64,000 nt of DNA from Xanthomonas theicola (GTDB lineage Bacteria > Pseudomonadota > Gammaproteobacteria > Xanthomonadales > Xanthomonadaceae). The notes under the pieces are model-generated. The model saw nothing but the letters and a program-made list of their open reading frames with translations. It ran no database searches and was not told where the DNA came from. The translations under genes and the position numbers were made by a program. The stretch lies in the NCBI RefSeq assembly GCF_014236795.1, contig NZ_CP049017.1, positions 474,001 through 538,000 of the forward strand, in the 5' to 3' direction. Positions 20,883 through 33,704 of the stretch are shown one piece after another (position 1 is the stretch's first letter; the number at the start of each line of letters is the position of its first letter).

Positions 20883-22385
20883 GTGTCGAACTGGCCCCTG
20901 CTTACTCTCCTGATCTGGCTGCCGATCCTCGGCGGCGCGCTGATCCTCGCGTTGCGCGACGCCAAGGCGGCGCGCTGGGCGTCGCTGCTGGTCGCGTTGC
21001 TGACCTTCGCCCTCAGCCTGCCGCTGCTCACCGGCTTCGACTACGCCAGCGACGCGCTGCAGTTCGTCGAGACCCATGCGTGGATCCCGGCCTACGACAT
21101 CGGCTACAACCTCGGCGCCGACGGCATCGCGGTGGCGCTGATCGTGCTGACCACGCTGGTCACGGTGCTGGCGCTGATCGGCGCCTGGACCTCGATCGAG
21201 AAGCGTGTCAACCAGTACGTGGCCGCGTTCCTGATCCTGGAAGGCGTCACCGTCGGCATCTTCGCCGCCACTGACGCGATGCTGTTCTACGTGTTCTTCG
21301 AGGCGATGCTGATCCCGATGTTCCTGATCATCGGCATCTGGGGCGGCCCGCGCCGCATCTACGCCGCGGTCAAGTTCTTCCTGTACACCTTCCTCGGCTC
21401 GGTGCTGATGCTGGTCGGGTTGATCTACCTGTACCTGAAGGGCGGCAGCTTCCAGCTCGCCGACCTGTACCAGCTCTCGCTGAGCTCCAAGGAGCAGACC
21501 TGGCTGTTCTTCGCCTTCCTGATCGCCTTCGCGGTCAAGGTGCCGATGTTCCCGGTGCATACCTGGCTGCCGGACGCGCACGTGGAGGCGCCGACCGCCG
21601 GTTCGGTGATCCTGGCCGCGATCGCGCTGAAGATCGGCGGTTACGGCTTCCTGCGCTTCAACCTGCCGATCCTGCCCGACGCCAGCAACGAATGGGCCGG
21701 GCTGGTGATCGCGCTGTCGCTGATCGCGGTGATCTACGTCGGCCTGGTCGCGCTGGTGCAGGACGACATGAAGAAGCTGATCGCGTATTCGTCGATCGCG
21801 CACATGGGTTTCGTCACCCTGGGCGCCTTCGTCGCCTTCGCCCTGGTCGGCTTCGGCAGCACCGACGCCGCGCGCCTGGGCCTGCAGGGCGCGATGGTGC
21901 AGATGATCTCGCACGGCTTCGTGTCCGGCGCCATGTTCTCCTGCGTCGGCGTGCTCTACGACCGCATGCATACCCGCCGCATCGCCGACTACGGCGGCGT
22001 GGCCAACGTGATGCCGTGGTTCGCCGCGTTCGCGATGCTGTTCTTCATGGCCAATGCCGGCCTGCCGGGCACCAGCGGGTTCGTCGGCGAGTTCATGGTG
22101 ATCATGGCCAGCTTCCAGGCGCACCCGCTGCTGGCCTTCGCCGCGGCGACCACCCTGGTGATCACCGCCGCCTACACGCTGTGGCTGTACCGGCGCGTGT
22201 TCTTCGGCGAGGTGGCCAATGCGCACGTGGCCGAGCTGAAGGACATCAACGGCCGCGAGGCGCTGGTGCTGGGCGTGTTCGCGGTGGGCGTGCTGGTCCT
22301 GGGCCTGTATCCGAAGCCGCTGACCGACCTGATGGAACCCTCGATCGCAAAGCTGGCGGCGCAGATCGCCACCAGCAAGCTGTAA
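20883..22385 (+). CDS. nuoM: NADH-quinone oxidoreductase subunit M
   Basis: A 500-aa antiporter-like proton-pumping subunit. The GTG start at 20883 gives SNWPLLTLLIWLPILGGALI. Conserved features are the Glu in FYVFFEAMLIPMFLIIGIWG, the Lys in FAVKVPMFPVHTWLPDAHVE, and the broken-helix region ALVQDDMKKLIAYSSIAHMG. Length is typical. It lies 20 bp after nuoL. Confidence 0.96.
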   Translation: MSNWPLLTLLIWLPILGGALILALRDAKAARWASLLVALLTFALSLPLLTGFDYASDALQFVETHAWIPAYDIGYNLGADGIAVALIVLTTLVTVLALIGAWTSIEKRVNQYVAAFLILEGVTVGIFAATDAMLFYVFFEAMLIPMFLIIGIWGGPRRIYAAVKFFLYTFLGSVLMLVGLIYLYLKGGSFQLADLYQLSLSSKEQTWLFFAFLIAFAVKVPMFPVHTWLPDAHVEAPTAGSVILAAIALKIGGYGFLRFNLPILPDASNEWAGLVIALSLIAVIYVGLVALVQDDMKKLIAYSSIAHMGFVTLGAFVAFALVGFGSTDAARLGLQGAMVQMISHGFVSGAMFSCVGVLYDRMHTRRIADYGGVANVMPWFAAFAMLFFMANAGLPGTSGFVGEFMVIMASFQAHPLLAFAAATTLVITAAYTLWLYRRVFFGEVANAHVAELKDINGREALVLGVFAVGVLVLGLYPKPLTDLMEPSIAKLAAQIATSKL

Positions 22386-22419
22386 TCGGGCCGTCGAGCG
22401 AAATGATTCCAGAGAGTTG

Positions 22420-23898
22420 ATGATGACCACCCCTGCGCTGCTGCCCCTGACCGCCGTCGATCTGCCGCCCCTGCTCCCCGAGCTGGTGCTGACCGCCGGC
22501 GCCTTCGCCCTGCTGATGCTCGATCTGTTCGTCAGCGAGCGGAACAAGGCCTGGACCCATATCGTCTCGGTGGCGATCCTGGTCGCGGTGTTCGCGATGC
22601 TGCTGGCCGGCGTGGGCGGGCAGGGCGAGGTGTTCAACGGCATGTTCGTGCGCGACGCCGCCGCCGACGTGATGAAGACGGTGATCGTCGGCCTCAGCGC
22701 GCTGACCCTGATCTATGGCTGGAGCTACCTGCGCGAGCGCCGGCTGTACCAGGGCGAGATCCCGGTGCTGGTGCTGTTCGCCACGGTCGGCATGATGATC
22801 CTGGTCTCGGCCGGCAGCCTGCTGATGGTGTACCTGGGCCTGGAATTGCTGGCGCTGTGCTCGTACGCGCTGGTCGCGTCGAACCGCGACAACGGCATGG
22901 CCACCGAGGCGGCGATGAAGTACATCGTGCTCGGCTCGCTGGCCTCGGGCCTGCTGCTGTACGGCATGTCGTTGATCTACGGCGCCACCGGCACGCTGAG
23001 CCTGAGCGGCATCCACGAGGCGATCGGCACCAGTCAGGAGCGCACCCTGCTGCTGACCGGCACCATCTTCATGATCGCCGGCGTGGCCTTCAAGCTCGGC
23101 GCCGCGCCGTTCCACATGTGGCTGCCCGACGTGTACCAGGGCGCGCCGGCGCCGGTCGCGCTGTTCATCAGTTCGGCCTCGAAGCTGGCCGCGTTCGGCA
23201 TGGCCTACCGGCTGCTGGAAGTGGGCGTGGGCTCGCTGGCCGGGCAGTGGCACTGGGTGGTCGGCGGCCTGGCCGCGCTGTCGCTGCTGGTCGGCAACCT
23301 GATGGCGCTGGCGCAGAGCAACCTCAAGCGCATGCTGGCGTATTCGACCGTCTCGCACATCGGCTTCCTGTTGCTCGGCGTGGCCGGCGGCGGCGAGCGC
23401 GGCTATGCGGCGGCGCTGTTCTACGCGATCTGCTACGCGGTGATGTCCACCGCCTCGTTCGGCGCGATCATCGCGATGTCGCGCAAGGGCTTCGAGGCCG
23501 AGCGCATCGACGACTTCAAGGGCCTGAACGCGCGCAATCCGTGGATGGCGCTGCTGGTGCTGTGCGTCATGGCCTCGCTGGCCGGCGTGCCGCCGTTCCT
23601 GGGTTTCTGGGCCAAGCTGGCGGTGCTCGGCGCAGTGCTCGCGGTGCCGACCGACAACCTGTGGTGGACCGGCCTGGCGATCCTGTCGGTGCTGTGCGCG
23701 GTGATCGGCGCGTTCTACTACCTGCGCGTGATCAAGGTGATGTACTTCGACGAGCCGGTCGGCGCGCCGTTGCCGGGCAACGAGGACCGCGCGCTTGGCG
23801 TGGTGCTGGGGGTCAACGCGATCGGCTTGCTGGCGCTGGGCCTGGCCTGGAGCCCGCTGATGGCGTGGTGCCAGCGCGCCTTCGCGCACCTGGCCTGA
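22420..23898 (+). CDS. nuoN: NADH-quinone oxidoreductase subunit N
   Basis: A 492-aa antiporter-like proton-pumping subunit, last gene of the operon. Conserved segments are MVYLGLELLALCSYALVA, AFKLGAAPFHMWLPDVYQGA, ALAQSNLKRMLAYSTVSHIG and VPPFLGFWAKL. Two adjacent ATGs (22420 and 22423) follow AGAGAG, and either could be the start. A strong hairpin follows the stop. Confidence 0.95.
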   Translation: MMTTPALLPLTAVDLPPLLPELVLTAGAFALLMLDLFVSERNKAWTHIVSVAILVAVFAMLLAGVGGQGEVFNGMFVRDAAADVMKTVIVGLSALTLIYGWSYLRERRLYQGEIPVLVLFATVGMMILVSAGSLLMVYLGLELLALCSYALVASNRDNGMATEAAMKYIVLGSLASGLLLYGMSLIYGATGTLSLSGIHEAIGTSQERTLLLTGTIFMIAGVAFKLGAAPFHMWLPDVYQGAPAPVALFISSASKLAAFGMAYRLLEVGVGSLAGQWHWVVGGLAALSLLVGNLMALAQSNLKRMLAYSTVSHIGFLLLGVAGGGERGYAAALFYAICYAVMSTASFGAIIAMSRKGFEAERIDDFKGLNARNPWMALLVLCVMASLAGVPPFLGFWAKLAVLGAVLAVPTDNLWWTGLAILSVLCAVIGAFYYLRVIKVMYFDEPVGAPLPGNEDRALGVVLGVNAIGLLALGLAWSPLMAWCQRAFAHLA

Positions 23899-23931
23899 TC
23901 GCGCGCGAAAGCGCTGTTTTCAAGCTGTTTG

Positions 23932-23970
23932 CGGCAACGCCGCCATCCTGGCGGCGTTGCCGTTTCTGCG
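23932..23970 (+). terminator. nuo operon terminator
   Basis: A perfect 13-bp stem, CGGCAACGCCGCC at 23932-23944 with GGCGGCGTTGCCG at 23950-23962, a 5-nt loop and a TTT-containing tail. It lies 34 bp after the nuoN stop. Confidence 0.75.
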
Positions 23971-24109
23971 TCGAGCGGTGCGATCGGTATTTCGCTATCG
24001 GTGGCTTGCGGTTATCATGTCGCTCGAAGACCGGCGGCACCGCCGCCGGGTCGGATGAAAAATCAGGGCTTGCAATCATCGCGCTGGTTCTTCATAATTC
24101 CGCTTCTGC

Positions 24110-24186
24110 TGCGGGGTGGAGCAGTCTGGCAGCTCGTCGGGCTCATAACCCGAAGGTCGCAGGTTCAAATCCTGCCCCCGCTACCA
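24110..24186 (+). tRNA. Initiator tRNA-fMet (CAT)
   Basis: A 77-nt tRNA with encoded CCA and anticodon CAT. Initiator hallmarks are visible: an unpaired 1-72 position (T opposite T) and three consecutive G:C pairs in the anticodon stem (TCGGG / CCCGA). The T-arm is GCAGGTTCAAATCCTGC. Location just upstream of rimP-nusA-infB matches the conserved metY operon arrangement of gammaproteobacteria. Confidence 0.95.
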
Positions 24187-24302
24187 TGTTTTTCTACGGC
24201 GGCAACCACTTCGGCGGTTACCTGCGATAGGGAAATCTGGGCTTCGCGAAGACGCATGTTCCCGTCTTGGCAACCGGAATCCAGCGTGACCGGAGTCGTA
24301 CC

Positions 24303-24332
24303 GGACAAGGGGCCCAACGGGCCCTTTGTCGT
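24303..24332 (+). terminator. Hairpin in the rimP leader (terminator or attenuator)
   Basis: GACAAGGGGCCC and GGGCCCTTTGTC pair around an AAC loop, with one G-T wobble, between tRNA-fMet and rimP. The T tract is short (CGTTTCC). It could end the tRNA transcript partially or protect the 3' end left by tRNA processing. Confidence 0.5.
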
Positions 24333-24393
24333 TTCCGGGGTCCGCGGAAACCACCGGGACCGGCTCTTCATTCATCCAGATGCAAGGCAGGCT

Positions 24394-25008
24394 GTGAGCG
24401 ACAAGGCAAACGAAATCGCGAATCTGCTGGGCCCGACCGTGGACGCGTTGGGCCTGGAACTGCTGGGGGCGGAGTACCTGCCGGCCTCCGGCGGCGCCAC
24501 GCTGCGCCTGTATATCGACGTGCCGCTGGCCGAACAGCCTGGGCGCATCGTCGACATCGACGATTGCGAGCGGGTCAGCCGCGAAGTGTCGGCGCAACTG
24601 GATGTGGAGGACCCGATCAGCGGCAACTACACGCTGGAGGTGTCTTCGCCCGGCGTGGACCGCCCGCTGTTCACCGCAGTGCAGTTCGCGCGCCACCAGG
24701 GCGAGTCGGCCAAGGTGGTGCTGAAGCTGCCGCAGCAGGGCCGGCGCCGCCTGCAGGGGCGCATCGCCCAGGTCGACGCGGCCGCCGGCCGCATCGTGTT
24801 CGAGGTCGACGGCGCCGAGCTGGCGGTGGACTTCGACAATATCGACAAGGCGCGGATCCTGCCCGACTGGGCGGCGCTGGGCCTGGCCCCGACCAAGCCG
24901 GGCAAGCGCCCCAAGCCGTCCGGCAAGACCGCAAAACCCAACAAGAAAAACAAGAAACCATCCAATGAACCGGCAGCCGACACGGCTGCGCGCGGAGTGA
25001 AAGAATGA
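24394..25008 (+). CDS. rimP: Ribosome maturation factor RimP
   Basis: A 204-aa factor needed for 30S subunit maturation. The GTG at 24394 is chosen because it gives the conserved start [20 protein letters not shown] and has AAGGCAGG upstream. Signature segments are [20 protein letters not shown] and [16 protein letters not shown], followed by the C-terminal SH3-like domain. The last ~40 residues are a Lys/Pro-rich tail ([20 protein letters not shown]). It overlaps nusA by 4 bp. Confidence 0.95.
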   Translation: MSDKANEIANLLGPTVDALGLELLGAEYLPASGGATLRLYIDVPLAEQPGRIVDIDDCERVSREVSAQLDVEDPISGNYTLEVSSPGVDRPLFTAVQFARHQGESAKVVLKLPQQGRRRLQGRIAQVDAAAGRIVFEVDGAELAVDFDNIDKARILPDWAALGLAPTKPGKRPKPSGKTAKPNKKNKKPSNEPAADTAARGVKE

Positions 25009-26516
25009 GCAAGGAACTGTTGCTGGTAGTCGACGCGGTGGCCAACGAAAAAGGCGTGCCGCGCGAGGTGATCTTCGACGCGATCGAGGCCGCCCTGGCG
25101 TCGGCGGCGAAGAAGCGCTATCCCGATCAGGACGTGCTGACCCGCGTCGCCATCGATCACAAGGACGGCAATTACGAGACCTACCGGCGCTGGGAAGTGG
25201 TGGCCGACGAGGTGGTGATGGAATCGCCGGACCGGCAGATCCGCCTGATGGACGCGGTTGACGAGGCCGAGGGCGTGGACGTCGGCGACTACATCGAAGA
25301 GCAGATCGAGAACCCGGATTTCGGGCGCATCGCCGCGCAGGCGGCCAAGCAGGTGATCGTGCAGCGCGTGCGCGAAGCCGAGCGCCAGCAGGTGGTGGAC
25401 GCATGGAAGGACCGCGTCGGCGAACTGGTCACCGGCGTGGTCAAGCGCGCCGAGCGCGGCAACATCTACGTCGACCTGGGCGGTAACGCCGAGGCCTTCA
25501 TTCCCAAGGACAAGGGCATCCCGCGCGACGTGCTGCGCGCCGGCGACCGCGTGCGCGGCTACCTGGCCGAGGTGCGCTCGGAGCCGCGCGGCCCGCAGCT
25601 GTTCATCAGCCGCGCCGCACCGGAATTCATGATCGAGCTGTTCAAGCTGGAAGTGCCGGAAGTGGGCCAGGGCCTGGTCGAGATCAAGGCCTGCGCGCGC
25701 GACCCGGGCGACCGTGCCAAGATCGCGGTGCTGGCGCACGACACCCGCACCGATCCGATCGGCGCGTGCATCGGCATGCGCGGCTCGCGCGTGCAGGCGG
25801 TGTCCAACGAGCTCAACGGCGAGCGCGTGGACATCGTGCTGTGGAACGACAACCCGGCCAACTTCGTCATCAACGCGATGGCGCCGGCCGAGGTGCAGTC
25901 GATCATCGTCGACGAAGAGAAGCACGCGATGGACCTGGCGGTGGCCGAAGACCGCCTGGCCCAGGCGATCGGCAAGGGCGGCCAGAACGTGCGTCTGGCC
26001 AGCCGCCTGACCGGCTGGCAGCTCAATGTGATGACCGCCGAGCAGGTCGCGGCCAAGTCCGAGGCCGAGCAGTCCGTCGCCCGCCAGCTGTTCATGGACA
26101 AGCTGGAAGTGGACGAGGAGATCGCCGCGATCCTGGTCGCCGAGGGCTTCAACTCGGTCGAGGAGATCGCCTACGTGCCGGTCGGCGAGCTGCTGGCGGT
26201 GGAAGGCTTCGACGAGGACATCGTCGAGGAACTGCGCGCGCGCGCGCGCGATGCGCTGCTCAACGAGGCGCTGGCCGCCGAGGAAAGCGACGACAGCGGC
26301 GTGCCGGCGGCGGACCTGTTGTCGTTGGACGGCATGGACGAGGCCACCGCCTACGCGCTGGCCGGCCATGGCGTGCGCACCAGCGAGGACCTGTCGGATC
26401 TGGCAGCCGACGAAATCCTCGAGTTCGGCATCGAGGACCTGGACCAGGAGCGCGCCGCTGCGCTCATCCTGGCCGCCCGTGCCGAGGAGATCGCCCGGTT
26501 GGAGCGCGGCGAATGA
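25005..26516 (+). CDS. nusA: Transcription termination/antitermination factor NusA
   Basis: A 503-aa RNA polymerase-binding factor controlling pausing, termination and antitermination. In order: the N-terminal RNAP-binding domain ([20 protein letters not shown]), S1 ([20 protein letters not shown]), two KH domains ([20 protein letters not shown] and [20 protein letters not shown]), and two C-terminal acidic helix-hairpin repeats ([40 protein letters not shown]). It is coupled to rimP through ATGA. Confidence 0.97.
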   Translation: MSKELLLVVDAVANEKGVPREVIFDAIEAALASAAKKRYPDQDVLTRVAIDHKDGNYETYRRWEVVADEVVMESPDRQIRLMDAVDEAEGVDVGDYIEEQIENPDFGRIAAQAAKQVIVQRVREAERQQVVDAWKDRVGELVTGVVKRAERGNIYVDLGGNAEAFIPKDKGIPRDVLRAGDRVRGYLAEVRSEPRGPQLFISRAAPEFMIELFKLEVPEVGQGLVEIKACARDPGDRAKIAVLAHDTRTDPIGACIGMRGSRVQAVSNELNGERVDIVLWNDNPANFVINAMAPAEVQSIIVDEEKHAMDLAVAEDRLAQAIGKGGQNVRLASRLTGWQLNVMTAEQVAAKSEAEQSVARQLFMDKLEVDEEIAAILVAEGFNSVEEIAYVPVGELLAVEGFDEDIVEELRARARDALLNEALAAEESDDSGVPAADLLSLDGMDEATAYALAGHGVRTSEDLSDLAADEILEFGIEDLDQERAAALILAARAEEIARLERGE

Positions 26517-26611
26517 GTCGGCGATGAATGCCGCCCTGACCCGATCAGGGCTTAGAATCCGCGCTACCTTCGCTCGCGGCGAGGGGGCGCCAACCAGATC
26601 ATAGGATCCGA

Positions 26612-29290
26612 ATGTCGCAGCAAACCACCATCCGCAAGCTGGCCGAACTGGTGAACACGCCGGTCGATAAACTGCTGGTTCAACTGGCCGAGGCCGGGAT
26701 GAAGTTCAGCGGTCCCGACCAGGTCGTGACCAGCACCGAAAAGATGAAGCTGCTCGGCTTCCTGCGCCGTACCCACGGCAAGACCGACAAGCCGGTCGAG
26801 GAAGAAGCCCAGGCCGCGCCGAAGAAGATCACCCTGAACCGGCGCAAGCTGCAGGAAGTGACGGTCAGCGCCGGTCGCAGCAAGACCACGGTCAACGTCG
26901 AGGTGCGGCAGAAGCGCACCTACTTGAAGACGGCCGAGGATCTGGCCGCCGAGCGCGCGGGCACGGCGTCGGGCGGACGGGTGGATGACGAGCGCGCCGA
27001 GATCCTGCGCAAGCTGGAGCAATCCAAGCAGCGCAATCTGGCCGAGCAGCAGAAGCTGGCCGAGCAGGACCGCGCGCGCGCCGAGGAAATCGAGCGCAAG
27101 CGCAAGTCCGAGCAGGACGCGCGCGATCGCGTGGAAGCCGAGCGCAAGGCCGTGCAGGTCGCGGCGGAAGCCGAGTCGGCGCCGCCGGCCACGGCCGGCG
27201 CCAGCCAGCACGCGGGCGCCGCGGCGCCGCGGCTGCCGCGCCCGGCCACCGCGCCGCACCATCCGCCCAAGCCGGCCGCGCCGCGCAGCGACGACCGCAA
27301 CGCCGGCAACAAGCACAAGACCCGCGGCTCGCACGTGATGGTCGCCGGGGTCGAGGACGACGACAGCACCAGCCGCTTCGCCGGCCAGTTGCACCTGTCC
27401 GCGGCCGATCGCGCGCGCCGTTCCAACGTGCGCGGCAAGCCGCGCGGCGGCGCCAGCGGCGGCCGCCGTCAGGCCGAACCGGCGCGCAGCGGCGGCGGCG
27501 CGCACGGCTTCGAGCGCCCGACCGCGCCGGTGGTGCGCGACGTGGCGATCGGCGACACGATCACCGTGGCCGACCTGGCGCAGAAGCTCGCGCTGAAGGG
27601 CGGCGACGTGGTCAAGGCGCTGTTCAAGATGGGCGTGATGGCCACCATCACCCAGTCCATCGACCACGACACCGCGGCGCTGATCACCGAGGAACTGGGC
27701 CACAAGCCGGTGCGCGCGGGCAGCGCCGACGCCGAGGACGCGCTGCTGGCGCACACCGAGGACACGCAGGGCGAGAAGCGCCCGCGTCCGCCGGTGGTCA
27801 CCATCATGGGCCACGTCGACCACGGCAAGACCTCGCTGCTGGACTACATCCGCCGCACCAAGGTCGCCTCCGGCGAAGCCGGCGGCATCACCCAGCACAT
27901 CGGCGCCTACCACGTCGAGACCGACCGCGGCGTCATCAGCTTCCTGGACACCCCGGGCCATGCGGCCTTCACCTCGATGCGCGCGCGCGGCGCCAAGCTC
28001 ACCGACATCGTGGTGCTGGTGGTGGCGGCCGACGACGGCGTGATGCCGCAGACCATCGAGGCGGTCAAGCACGCCAAGGCGGCCGGCGTGCCGCTGATCG
28101 TGGCGGTCAACAAGATCGACAAGTCCGGCGCCGATCCGCTGCGGGTCAAGAACGAACTGCTGTCGCAGGACGTGGTCGCCGAAGAATTCGGTGGCGACAC
28201 CCAGTTCGTCGAAGTCTCGGCCAAGACCGGCGCGGGCATCGACACGCTGCTCGACGCGATCTCGCTGCAGGCCGAAGTGCTGGAACTGAAGGCGGTGTTC
28301 GAGGGCCGCGCCAGCGGCGTGGTGATCGAATCCTCGCTGGACAAGGGCCGCGGCCCGGTGGCGACGGTGCTGGTGCAGCAGGGCAGCCTGAAGCGCGGCG
28401 ACTACCTGGTGTGCGGCGTGCAGTACGGCCGCGTGCGTGCGCTGTTCGACGAGACCGGCGGCCAGCCGGCCGAGGCGGGTCCGTCGATCCCGGTGCAGGT
28501 ATTGGGTCTGTCGGGCGTGCCGGATGCGGGCGACGATTTCGTCGTGGTCGACGACGAGCGCCTGGCCAAGGACGTGGCGCAGCAGCGCGAAGCCAAGCGC
28601 CGCGAATCGCGCCTGGTGTCCTCGGCGGGCAGCCGCATGGAAGACATCATGTCGCAGCTCGGCAAGGGCGAAGGCCAGCTGTCGCTGAACCTGGTGATCA
28701 AGGCCGACGTGCAGGGGTCGGTGGAAGCGCTGAAGCAGTCGCTGGTGGCGCTGTCCAACGAGCAGATCCGCATCAACGTGATCCACTCCGGCGTCGGCGG
28801 CATCACCGAGTCCGATGCGAACTCGGCGCTGGCGTCCAAGGCCACGGTGATCGGCTTCAACGTGCGTGCGGACGCGTCGGCGCGGCGCATCATCGAAACC
28901 AACGGCGTGGACCTGCGCTATTTCTCGATCATCTACGACGTGATCGACCAGGTGAAGCAAGTGGCCTCCGGTCTGCTCGGCGTGGAGATCCGCGAAGAGA
29001 TCATCGGTACCGCCGAAGTGCGCGACGTGTTCCGCAGCTCCAAGTTCGGCGCGGTCGCCGGCTGCATGGTGGTGGAGGGCATCGTCAAGCGCAACAAGCC
29101 GATCCGCGTGCTGCGCGACAACACCGTGGTGTTCGAGGGCGAGCTGGAATCGCTGCGTCGCTTCAAGGAGAACGTCGACGAGGTGCGCAACGGTACCGAG
29201 TGCGGTATCGGCGTGAAGGCCTACAACGACGTCAAGCCGGGCGACCAGATCGAGTGCTTCGAGCGCATCGAAGTGCAGCGCACGCTGTGA
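26612..29290 (+). CDS. infB: Translation initiation factor IF-2
   Basis: An 892-aa GTPase that places fMet-tRNA on the 30S subunit. In order: the IF2 N-terminal module ([20 protein letters not shown]), a long charged/Ala-rich linker with coiled coil (about residues 120-290), a second IF2_N, then the G domain with [19 protein letters not shown] and NKIDKSG, and the C-terminal domains II-IV ending [11 protein letters not shown] 95-bp gap follows nusA. The gene is followed by a G/C-rich repeat and rbfA. Confidence 0.97.
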   Translation: MSQQTTIRKLAELVNTPVDKLLVQLAEAGMKFSGPDQVVTSTEKMKLLGFLRRTHGKTDKPVEEEAQAAPKKITLNRRKLQEVTVSAGRSKTTVNVEVRQKRTYLKTAEDLAAERAGTASGGRVDDERAEILRKLEQSKQRNLAEQQKLAEQDRARAEEIERKRKSEQDARDRVEAERKAVQVAAEAESAPPATAGASQHAGAAAPRLPRPATAPHHPPKPAAPRSDDRNAGNKHKTRGSHVMVAGVEDDDSTSRFAGQLHLSAADRARRSNVRGKPRGGASGGRRQAEPARSGGGAHGFERPTAPVVRDVAIGDTITVADLAQKLALKGGDVVKALFKMGVMATITQSIDHDTAALITEELGHKPVRAGSADAEDALLAHTEDTQGEKRPRPPVVTIMGHVDHGKTSLLDYIRRTKVASGEAGGITQHIGAYHVETDRGVISFLDTPGHAAFTSMRARGAKLTDIVVLVVAADDGVMPQTIEAVKHAKAAGVPLIVAVNKIDKSGADPLRVKNELLSQDVVAEEFGGDTQFVEVSAKTGAGIDTLLDAISLQAEVLELKAVFEGRASGVVIESSLDKGRGPVATVLVQQGSLKRGDYLVCGVQYGRVRALFDETGGQPAEAGPSIPVQVLGLSGVPDAGDDFVVVDDERLAKDVAQQREAKRRESRLVSSAGSRMEDIMSQLGKGEGQLSLNLVIKADVQGSVEALKQSLVALSNEQIRINVIHSGVGGITESDANSALASKATVIGFNVRADASARRIIETNGVDLRYFSIIYDVIDQVKQVASGLLGVEIREEIIGTAEVRDVFRSSKFGAVAGCMVVEGIVKRNKPIRVLRDNTVVFEGELESLRRFKENVDEVRNGTECGIGVKAYNDVKPGDQIECFERIEVQRTL

Positions 29291-29320
29291 TAGCCGGGAC
29301 CCGGGTCCCGGGTCCCGAAC
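29291..29320 (+). repeat. Short GGGTCCC-type tandem repeat
   Basis: Between infB and rbfA the sequence GGGACCCGGGTCCCGGGTCC is a run of GGGWCCC-like units, partly palindromic. Similar C/T-rich units recur on the other side of rbfA (29922-29990). It looks like a simple intergenic repeat and could also form a stem. Confidence 0.5.
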
Positions 29321-29336
29321 AGAGAGGTTCCGGACC

Positions 29337-29738
29337 ATGGCGACAAAATCCTTCCACCGTACCGATCGTGTCTCCGCGCAGATCCGCCGCGACCTGGGCA
29401 CGATCGTGCATTCGGCCGTGCGCAACCATGGCCTGCCGTCGGTCAGCGTTTCCGATGTCGAGGTCACCCGCGACCTGGCCCATGCCAAGGTGTTCGTCAC
29501 CGCGTTGCTGCCGGAGCGCTCGGCCGAAGCGGTCAAGGGCCTGAAGGAACTGGCGCCGCAGTTGCGCAGCGAGCTGGCGCGGGCGATGAAGCTGCGCCAC
29601 GTGCCCGAACTGCATTTTCACTACGACGATTCGGTCGACCGCGGCGAGCGCATCGACAACCTGCTGCGCGACATGCCGGAACTGCAGGAGACCGCAGACG
29701 ACGACGGCGACAGCGAGCCGGCCGCGTCCAAGGGTTGA
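29337..29738 (+). CDS. rbfA: Ribosome-binding factor A
   Basis: A 133-aa KH-like factor for late 30S maturation and cold adaptation, acting on the 16S rRNA 5' helix. Family segments are [40 protein letters not shown] and [20 protein letters not shown]. The C-terminus is acidic. It follows infB by 46 bp and belongs to the rimP-pnp block. Confidence 0.97.
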   Translation: MATKSFHRTDRVSAQIRRDLGTIVHSAVRNHGLPSVSVSDVEVTRDLAHAKVFVTALLPERSAEAVKGLKELAPQLRSELARAMKLRHVPELHFHYDDSVDRGERIDNLLRDMPELQETADDDGDSEPAASKG

Positions 29739-29921
29739 GCGGCGGCACGATGCGCAAGCATCGAGGCCGCACGCAAGCCGCATTGGCGAATGGCAAGCAG
29801 TTTTTTGCATCGATGGCCGTTCTTCGGCGTCGTCGCCTGCCGTCGTCGCATCCGCTGTCCGCTACCGTTCGGCAGCTGTATCCCAAAGCCCGGCCCGCGC
29901 CATCGCAGGCCTCACCGTCCG

Positions 29922-29990
29922 ACTCCCGATTCGGCTTTTCCGAGTCCCGAGTCCCCGGTCCCGGTCCCGATTCCGATTCCGATTGCCCCC
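29922..29990 (+). repeat. Degenerate hexamer/heptamer repeat upstream of truB
   Basis: A run of related units (GAGTCCC, CGGTCCC, GATTCC), for example TCCCGAGTCCCCGGTCCCGG followed by TCCCGATTCCGATTCCGATT. It directly precedes the truB start in the 253-bp rbfA-truB gap. The same type of unit occurs on the other side of rbfA. Function is unknown. Confidence 0.6.
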
Positions 29991-29991
29991 C

Positions 29992-30918
29992 ATGCCCGTG
30001 TTCGGCCCCCGCCTGCCCCGTATTTCCTTCCGCCGCCTCGACGGCATCGTATTGCTCGACAAGCCGGCCGGCATGAGTTCCAACGCGGCGCTGCAAGCGG
30101 CGCGGCGGCTGTTCCGCGCGGAGAAGGGCGGCCATACCGGCAGTCTGGACCCGCTGGCCACCGGCCTGCTGCCGCTGTGCTTCGGCGAGGCGACCAAGCT
30201 GGCCGGGTTGCTGCTGGGCTCGGCCAAGGCCTACGAGGCCGAGATCGTGCTCGGGGTCAGCACCGACAGCGACGATGCCGACGGCGCGGTGCTGCGCACC
30301 CGGCCGCTGCCGCCGATCGATGCGGCCGCGCTGCAGGCGGCGCTGGCGCCGCTGCGTGGGCGCATCCGCCAGCGCGCGCCGATCTATTCGGCGCTCAAGC
30401 AGGGTGGCGAGCCGCTGTACGCGAAGGCGCGCCGCGGCGAGGCGATCGCGGCGCCGGAGCGCGAGGTCGAGGTCCACGCCATCGACGTGCTCGCCCACGC
30501 AGGCGAACGCCTGCGCCTGCACGTGGCCTGCGGCTCCGGCACCTATGTCCGCAGCCTGGCCCGCGACCTGGGCGAGGCGCTGGGCTGCGGCGCACATATT
30601 GCCGGGCTGCGGCGGCTGTGGGTGGAACCGTTCCGGGAGCCGCAGATGGCGACCCTGGAGCAGTTGCAGCAGTTGGCCGCGCAGGACCCGGCGGCGCTGG
30701 AGGCACTGCTGCTGCCGCTGGCCGCCGGCCTGGCCGATTTCCCGCCGCTGTGCCTGGACCATGCTGCGGCGCTGCGCTTTCGCATGGGCCAGCGCCTGCG
30801 CGGGGCCGACTGGGCGCGGGGTGCGGTCGCGGTGTTCGGCGCCGACGGCGTGCCGCTGGGCCTGGGCCAGGTCGACGACAGCGGACTGTTGGCGCCGCAG
30901 CGCATGTTCAATCTCTGA
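29992..30918 (+). CDS. truB: tRNA pseudouridine(55) synthase
   Basis: A 308-aa enzyme that isomerises U55 in the T-loop of tRNAs. The catalytic Asp is in [20 protein letters not shown]; other conserved parts are [31 protein letters not shown] and [19 protein letters not shown]. The ATG at 29992 is preferred over the TTG at 29983. The C-terminal PUA-like domain is present. Confidence 0.96.
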   Translation: MPVFGPRLPRISFRRLDGIVLLDKPAGMSSNAALQAARRLFRAEKGGHTGSLDPLATGLLPLCFGEATKLAGLLLGSAKAYEAEIVLGVSTDSDDADGAVLRTRPLPPIDAAALQAALAPLRGRIRQRAPIYSALKQGGEPLYAKARRGEAIAAPEREVEVHAIDVLAHAGERLRLHVACGSGTYVRSLARDLGEALGCGAHIAGLRRLWVEPFREPQMATLEQLQQLAAQDPAALEALLLPLAAGLADFPPLCLDHAAALRFRMGQRLRGADWARGAVAVFGADGVPLGLGQVDDSGLLAPQRMFNL

Positions 30919-30999
30919 TCCGGGCTGCATCGCACGCACCGGCACTTCCCGCACGGGCCGCCCAGGTGTCGGGCTGAACCGTGACGCCGTGTTAACGCC

Positions 31000-31028
31000 T
31001 TGTTCGCCATGCCTGGGACCGGTACAAT
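31000..31028 (+). promoter_or_regulatory. Sigma-70-type promoter for rpsO
   Basis: TTGTTC at 31000-31005 and TACAAT at 31023-31028 with a 17-bp spacer, about 110 bp upstream of the rpsO start. This leaves a leader long enough for the S15 autoregulation known in other bacteria; no specific pseudoknot was worked out. Confidence 0.65.
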
Positions 31029-31137
31029 TCCGCGGCCTTTCCGGCATCCCCGCGCTTCGGCGCACTCTTCGCAATCGGCGATCCAGGCGGTGCGTCATCC
31101 GCACGTTCCTGCCGGCTCCGCATCCCAGAGAAACCTC

Positions 31138-31398
31138 ATGCCCATCGACACCCAGAAAATCATCGAAGAAAACAAGCGCGCCGCCGCCGACACCGGCTCC
31201 CCGGAAGTGCAGGTCGCGCTGCTGACCGCCCGCATCAAACTGCTGACCGGCCACTTCGGCACCCACAAGAAGGATCACCACAGCCGCCGCGGCCTGCTGC
31301 AGATGGTCAACCGCCGCCGCCGCCTGCTCGACTACCTGAAGAAGGAGGATGGCGAGCGCTACAAGGCGCTGATCGAGAAGCACGGCCTGCGTCGCTGA
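31138..31398 (+). CDS. rpsO: 30S ribosomal protein S15
   Basis: An 86-aa primary 16S rRNA-binding protein that nucleates the platform of the 30S subunit. Conserved segments are [36 protein letters not shown] and [20 protein letters not shown]. The length is almost identical to the E. coli protein (89 aa). It has its own likely promoter upstream and a hairpin terminator downstream. Confidence 0.98.
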   Translation: MPIDTQKIIEENKRAAADTGSPEVQVALLTARIKLLTGHFGTHKKDHHSRRGLLQMVNRRRRLLDYLKKEDGERYKALIEKHGLRR

Positions 31399-31411
31399 GT
31401 CAACGCACCCC

Positions 31412-31442
31412 ACCGCGGCGCAGTGATGCGCCGCGGTTTTGT
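31412..31442 (+). terminator. rpsO terminator/attenuator
   Basis: ACCGCGGCGCA and TGCGCCGCGGT pair around a GTGA loop (31412-31437), followed by TTTGTTTT. It lies between rpsO and pnp. In enterobacteria the same position carries partial termination and the RNase III site controlling pnp. Confidence 0.8.
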
Positions 31443-31562
31443 TTTGGGTAATACCCTGGCCCGGGGAACGCTCCGCGCCGCCGGCCGGATCCTCCCGGCC
31501 ACCCGCCAGCGGCATGGGCCGTCAGCGGTCCATTCGAAGACAGCATCATCCAAGGAAACCCC

Positions 31563-33671
<2,109 letters not shown>

Positions 33672-33704
33672 GCCGTCGGCGCTTATCGCTGTACCAGCAA
33701 AAAG

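Noticed and set aside
26533..26560. CCCTGA/TCAGGG hairpin upstream of infB as an operon terminator
   Set aside because: The stem is only 6 bp, there is no T tract, and nusA-infB are expected to be co-transcribed. It was left unannotated.
31029..31137. A riboswitch in the rpsO leader
   Set aside because: I could not identify a known riboswitch core. S15 autoregulation is more likely, but the structure was not derivable by eye.
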